Positions 61,322 to 64,000 of a DNA stretch of 64,000 bases are shown piece after piece (the first letter of the stretch is position 1; each line of letters begins with the position of its first letter). The stretch is from Rhabdornis inornatus (taxonomy: Eukaryota > Chordata > Aves > Passeriformes > Rhabdornithidae): contig VWZS01002401.1 of the NCBI GenBank assembly GCA_013397075.1, positions 1 through 64,000 of the forward strand, read 5' to 3'. Both the position numbers and the translations under genes were made by a program. A model generated the notes under the pieces. That model worked only from the letters and a program-made list of their open reading frames with translations, was not told the DNA's origin and did not search any database.

Positions 61322-61405
61322 ATAGAATCAGAGAACATGCTGAGTTGGAAGAGAGCCAACAGGATCATCGAGTCCAACTCCTGGCCCTATCCATCACCAT
61401 CTAAG
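61322..61405 (-). repeat. CR1 LINE 3' terminus
   Basis: ATAGAATCAGAGAACATGCT, GAGTTGGAAGAGAGCCAACA and GATCATCGAGTCCAACTCCT are the reverse-oriented 3' end of a CR1 subfamily whose tail reads ATCATCGAGTCCAAC. It faces the copy at 61116-61208 tail to tail, 114 bases apart. Confidence 0.8.
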
Positions 61406-61409
61406 TCTT

Positions 61410-63620
61410 TGGTCTTTATAAAGTTCTAAAATAAATAACCAACCTTTCTTGAAACTAGGAAAGAGCAAAGAATACATTTACGGTTTAGTCCTTATAGATG
61501 GTAGAACATGTAGAATTTCAAAGTATTACAAACATTTTTTAATTAATTCCTCAGAGTTATAAGGAGTGCATAAGTAAAATCAGAACTCCCACTAAATGAG
61601 CAATATGCTTCCACTTGGAAAAATAAATACAGTTGCAACTGCTATATAACTTAGAAAAATGCTATGCTAACACTAGGCCCTTGTTCTTTTAATCTCCTTC
61701 ACCCCAAAACTGAAGGAAATTGAAAGAAATATTTAAGGATTGTAAGCATTATAATATCAACATTATATTCAGCTTATTAAACCTCTTCTTCACTAATGTT
61801 TAAGATCCTGCTGAATAGCTCATCACTTGTCTGTACTTAATATACTTTTGGTGCACTTTAACGTAATTCTAGAAAGGATAAATGTAACTCATGAAGGCTT
61901 TTGGTGCTTAAGAACAAGTATTAACATAATTGCTCTAAAAATATTTAAAGGAGCTGAAGGTCACTTGCTGACTCTTCATGTCTAAGACTGTACTGCTGTT
62001 GCAATATCTAGATAAAAATGTCTGCCAGTGCTGTGAAGTTAGGGATTTATCACAGGACTTTCCTTATCATTCTTTGGTTTTAGAGATTTATAACTCCATT
62101 AATCATCCTTTCATATTTATACAGTAAATTTACCATCAGGTAAAATGAGGTTTAATTACTAGATTTCTTTTTCCCATTTGTGGAAGGGACAATTCAGATT
62201 ATTTTCAGTCTTCAGAAAACTACAGCATTTAAATTAGAGACCAATATACAAACCTTTCCAGCTATCTGACATTCAGAACTCTCTATGGAATACAAAAAAC
62301 CCCACAATTAAACTGTTATTTTAGTTCTGCACAGTCTTGCATACTTGCTGAGAAGCACTGATGAGCCAATAGATCTCACACACAGAGATTTTTGTTTCAT
62401 ACTAGATAGATTCAGCCTCTATGAAAAGGATGCTGGATTTAGAGGTTTGAAAAGCAGCCACTGCTCCCACTAAGATCATTAGAAGATCTTGGCATTTGGT
62501 ACTTTGCAAAATCAGGAACTGTAATGTGGGGCTTTTTGAGGCACAAGAACTACAGGGATTCCTGAACAGCACCTTTGAACTAGTTACAATTAACCTTTTC
62601 AGGGGCAAATTTTGCTCTCAGTATTTAGTAATTAGATTCTAAATGCTAGTATGCATATAAAAATATATTACAGATCAATGTAAGGGGAAGAATTTCACTC
62701 CCTATGCATGATGAATCTTAATTGCATTCTCCTCCAAGACTTAGATCTCCCTATAGGAGAGCTGCAATCACTCATTTAGATTGGAGAAAGGACCACTTGT
62801 CTGAATGGGTTTCATAGCAACAAAATCCTGTCAAATCCAGTCAATAATGTTGCCACATACCAGCCTAATGAAATACAATTTTGTATAAACAAAAAGACGC
62901 ATTTTAAACAGTGTTATATTCAGTTGTAAGGGGACACAGGTCACGATACCTGGCAGTTATTCCTTGCTTTATGTCTTCAAAGTGCTTCAGAAGCAAACTA
63001 ATTAATCCTCTAAGTAATTAATACTACTTATTTAGTGGATGATAATTATGGTAGCCTAGTGCTTTAAACTAATTAGTTGTAAACGTTTTAATGATATGAT
63101 ATAATGTTTTATATGCAATTGCTATGGTCTGCTGGATTATGATGTGTGTCCTATGATATTTATTCCCAAATGATGCACAGTGAATTTTTATGACCTGTAA
63201 CAGATGATCAGATGAAAGCACACACGGGTTAAAGGACCAGGTTCACAGCAGGATTCATCTGCTAGGATTGCCATTACAGTAACTGGAAGCCACAGAAAAG
63301 AATAAAGCATTTATTCCTCCTTACACCATGCACAGAAACAGCAAGGATTTCAAAATTAGGGGCTTGAGCTCAGTGTGGTAATGTACAGCATACCTGGGCA
63401 GCTGTGCAAGGATGCCCAGCAGCCTTGCTCATGCTGTTAATGAATGCTGGACATAAATCAGCTTTAGGACTTAAGGCCATAAATTCATGTGAGCTTGCTT
63501 TCTTTTTCTTAAATCCAGGAAGGGAGATTGCCTTGTATTACACCATAAGTAAAGAAAGAGAGACTCAGTCAGCAATAGATATGAAGAGCCATCTGAGACT
63601 GAAAACCAGAACATCCTGTG
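61410..63620. other. AT-rich DNA, no gene seen
   Basis: About 2.2 kb with no recognisable exon or repeat. Confidence 0.5.
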
Positions 63621-63623
63621 TAG

Positions 63624-64000
63624 CAAGAGGGAGGGCACTCACGTCCTTGGACAGAGATAAGGGCTACAATCCACTTTGTCAAAGGGGAATCAAGCTGTAT
63701 CTCCAACATGCAGCAGGAACCCTCCTACCCCTCTGCCTTCCAGGCATGCTTTCAGCAGAGCTTTTCCAATGGATTCCATCAAGTGCTTTCTGTGGCTGAG
63801 GTGGGTACTGAGGTGCCTTTTTTGTGGGACCCAGCAAGGCTTAGGGATGAGGAAGACACCGAGCTGCTCAGCACTGCCAAGGCTGAAGAACATCTGAGCG
63901 CATGCTGGAGACACTGGCAGCTTTTTGCTTTTGACTTTTGCTCTGACAGTAAACATCTTAGCATCATTTCAACAGCAGTGCTACTTCAACAGCACAAGGA
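63624..64000 (+). other. Open frame running off the right edge
   Basis: After a TAG at 63621-63623 the frame beginning at 63624 stays open to the last base, about 125 codons, with an ATG at 63708. Inside it, CTCTGCCTTCCAG|GCATGC (near 63743) and CTGAG|GTGGGT (near 63800) resemble acceptor and donor sites. The translated part includes an acidic segment (RLRDEEDTELL) and matches no family I know. Other frames are also open over part of the same stretch, so coding is not established. Confidence 0.2.

Overview
This window looks like non-coding vertebrate nuclear DNA, most likely from a bird and plausibly a songbird. It is AT-rich and holds no protein-coding gene I can name. Degenerate CR1 LINE fragments are scattered through it, recognised by their conserved 3' end and by shreds of reverse-transcriptase reading frame. 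Several avian-type LTRs are also present. CR1 dominance indicates a sauropsid and the LTR load favours a bird; the songbird call is inference. No bacterial-style operon, CRISPR array, rRNA or tRNA was seen.

Layout. 0-12 kb: mostly unique AT-rich sequence with two CR1 fragments and a possible LTR at 1.2-1.65 kb. 12.1-17.5 kb: a cluster of retroviral debris. It contains a minus-strand LTR with 6-bp flanking repeats, a plus-strand LTR carrying a 20-bp minisatellite, a minus-strand gammaretrovirus-like remnant (3' LTR, polypurine tract, broken RNase H-integrase region, no env), and a GC-rich plus-strand LTR-like element with 40-bp tandem units. 17.5-34.5 kb: AT-rich DNA with A/C-only low-complexity tracts, an LTR at 23.5-24.2 kb and small CR1 pieces. 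34.6-35.9 kb: a minus-strand CR1 split by a solo LTR with a perfect 6-bp target duplication, the cleanest insertion in the window. 36-52 kb: AT-rich DNA with a CR1 at 40.2 kb, an LTR at 45.4 kb and a GC-rich block at 47.2-47.7 kb. 52.7-57.2 kb: four minus-strand exon-like segments with good splice consensus, one continuous reading phase, then a stop and AATAAA signal; this is the best candidate for an undescribed gene, but unproven. 53.4-55.2 kb: two plus-strand CR1 fragments inside one of its candidate introns. 55.3-64 kb: AT-rich, with tail-to-tail CR1 ends at 61.1-61.4 kb and an open frame running off the right edge.

Taken together the region reads as a gene desert or very long intron shaped by repeated retroelement insertion and decay. 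All family assignments are from pattern recognition, without database searches.
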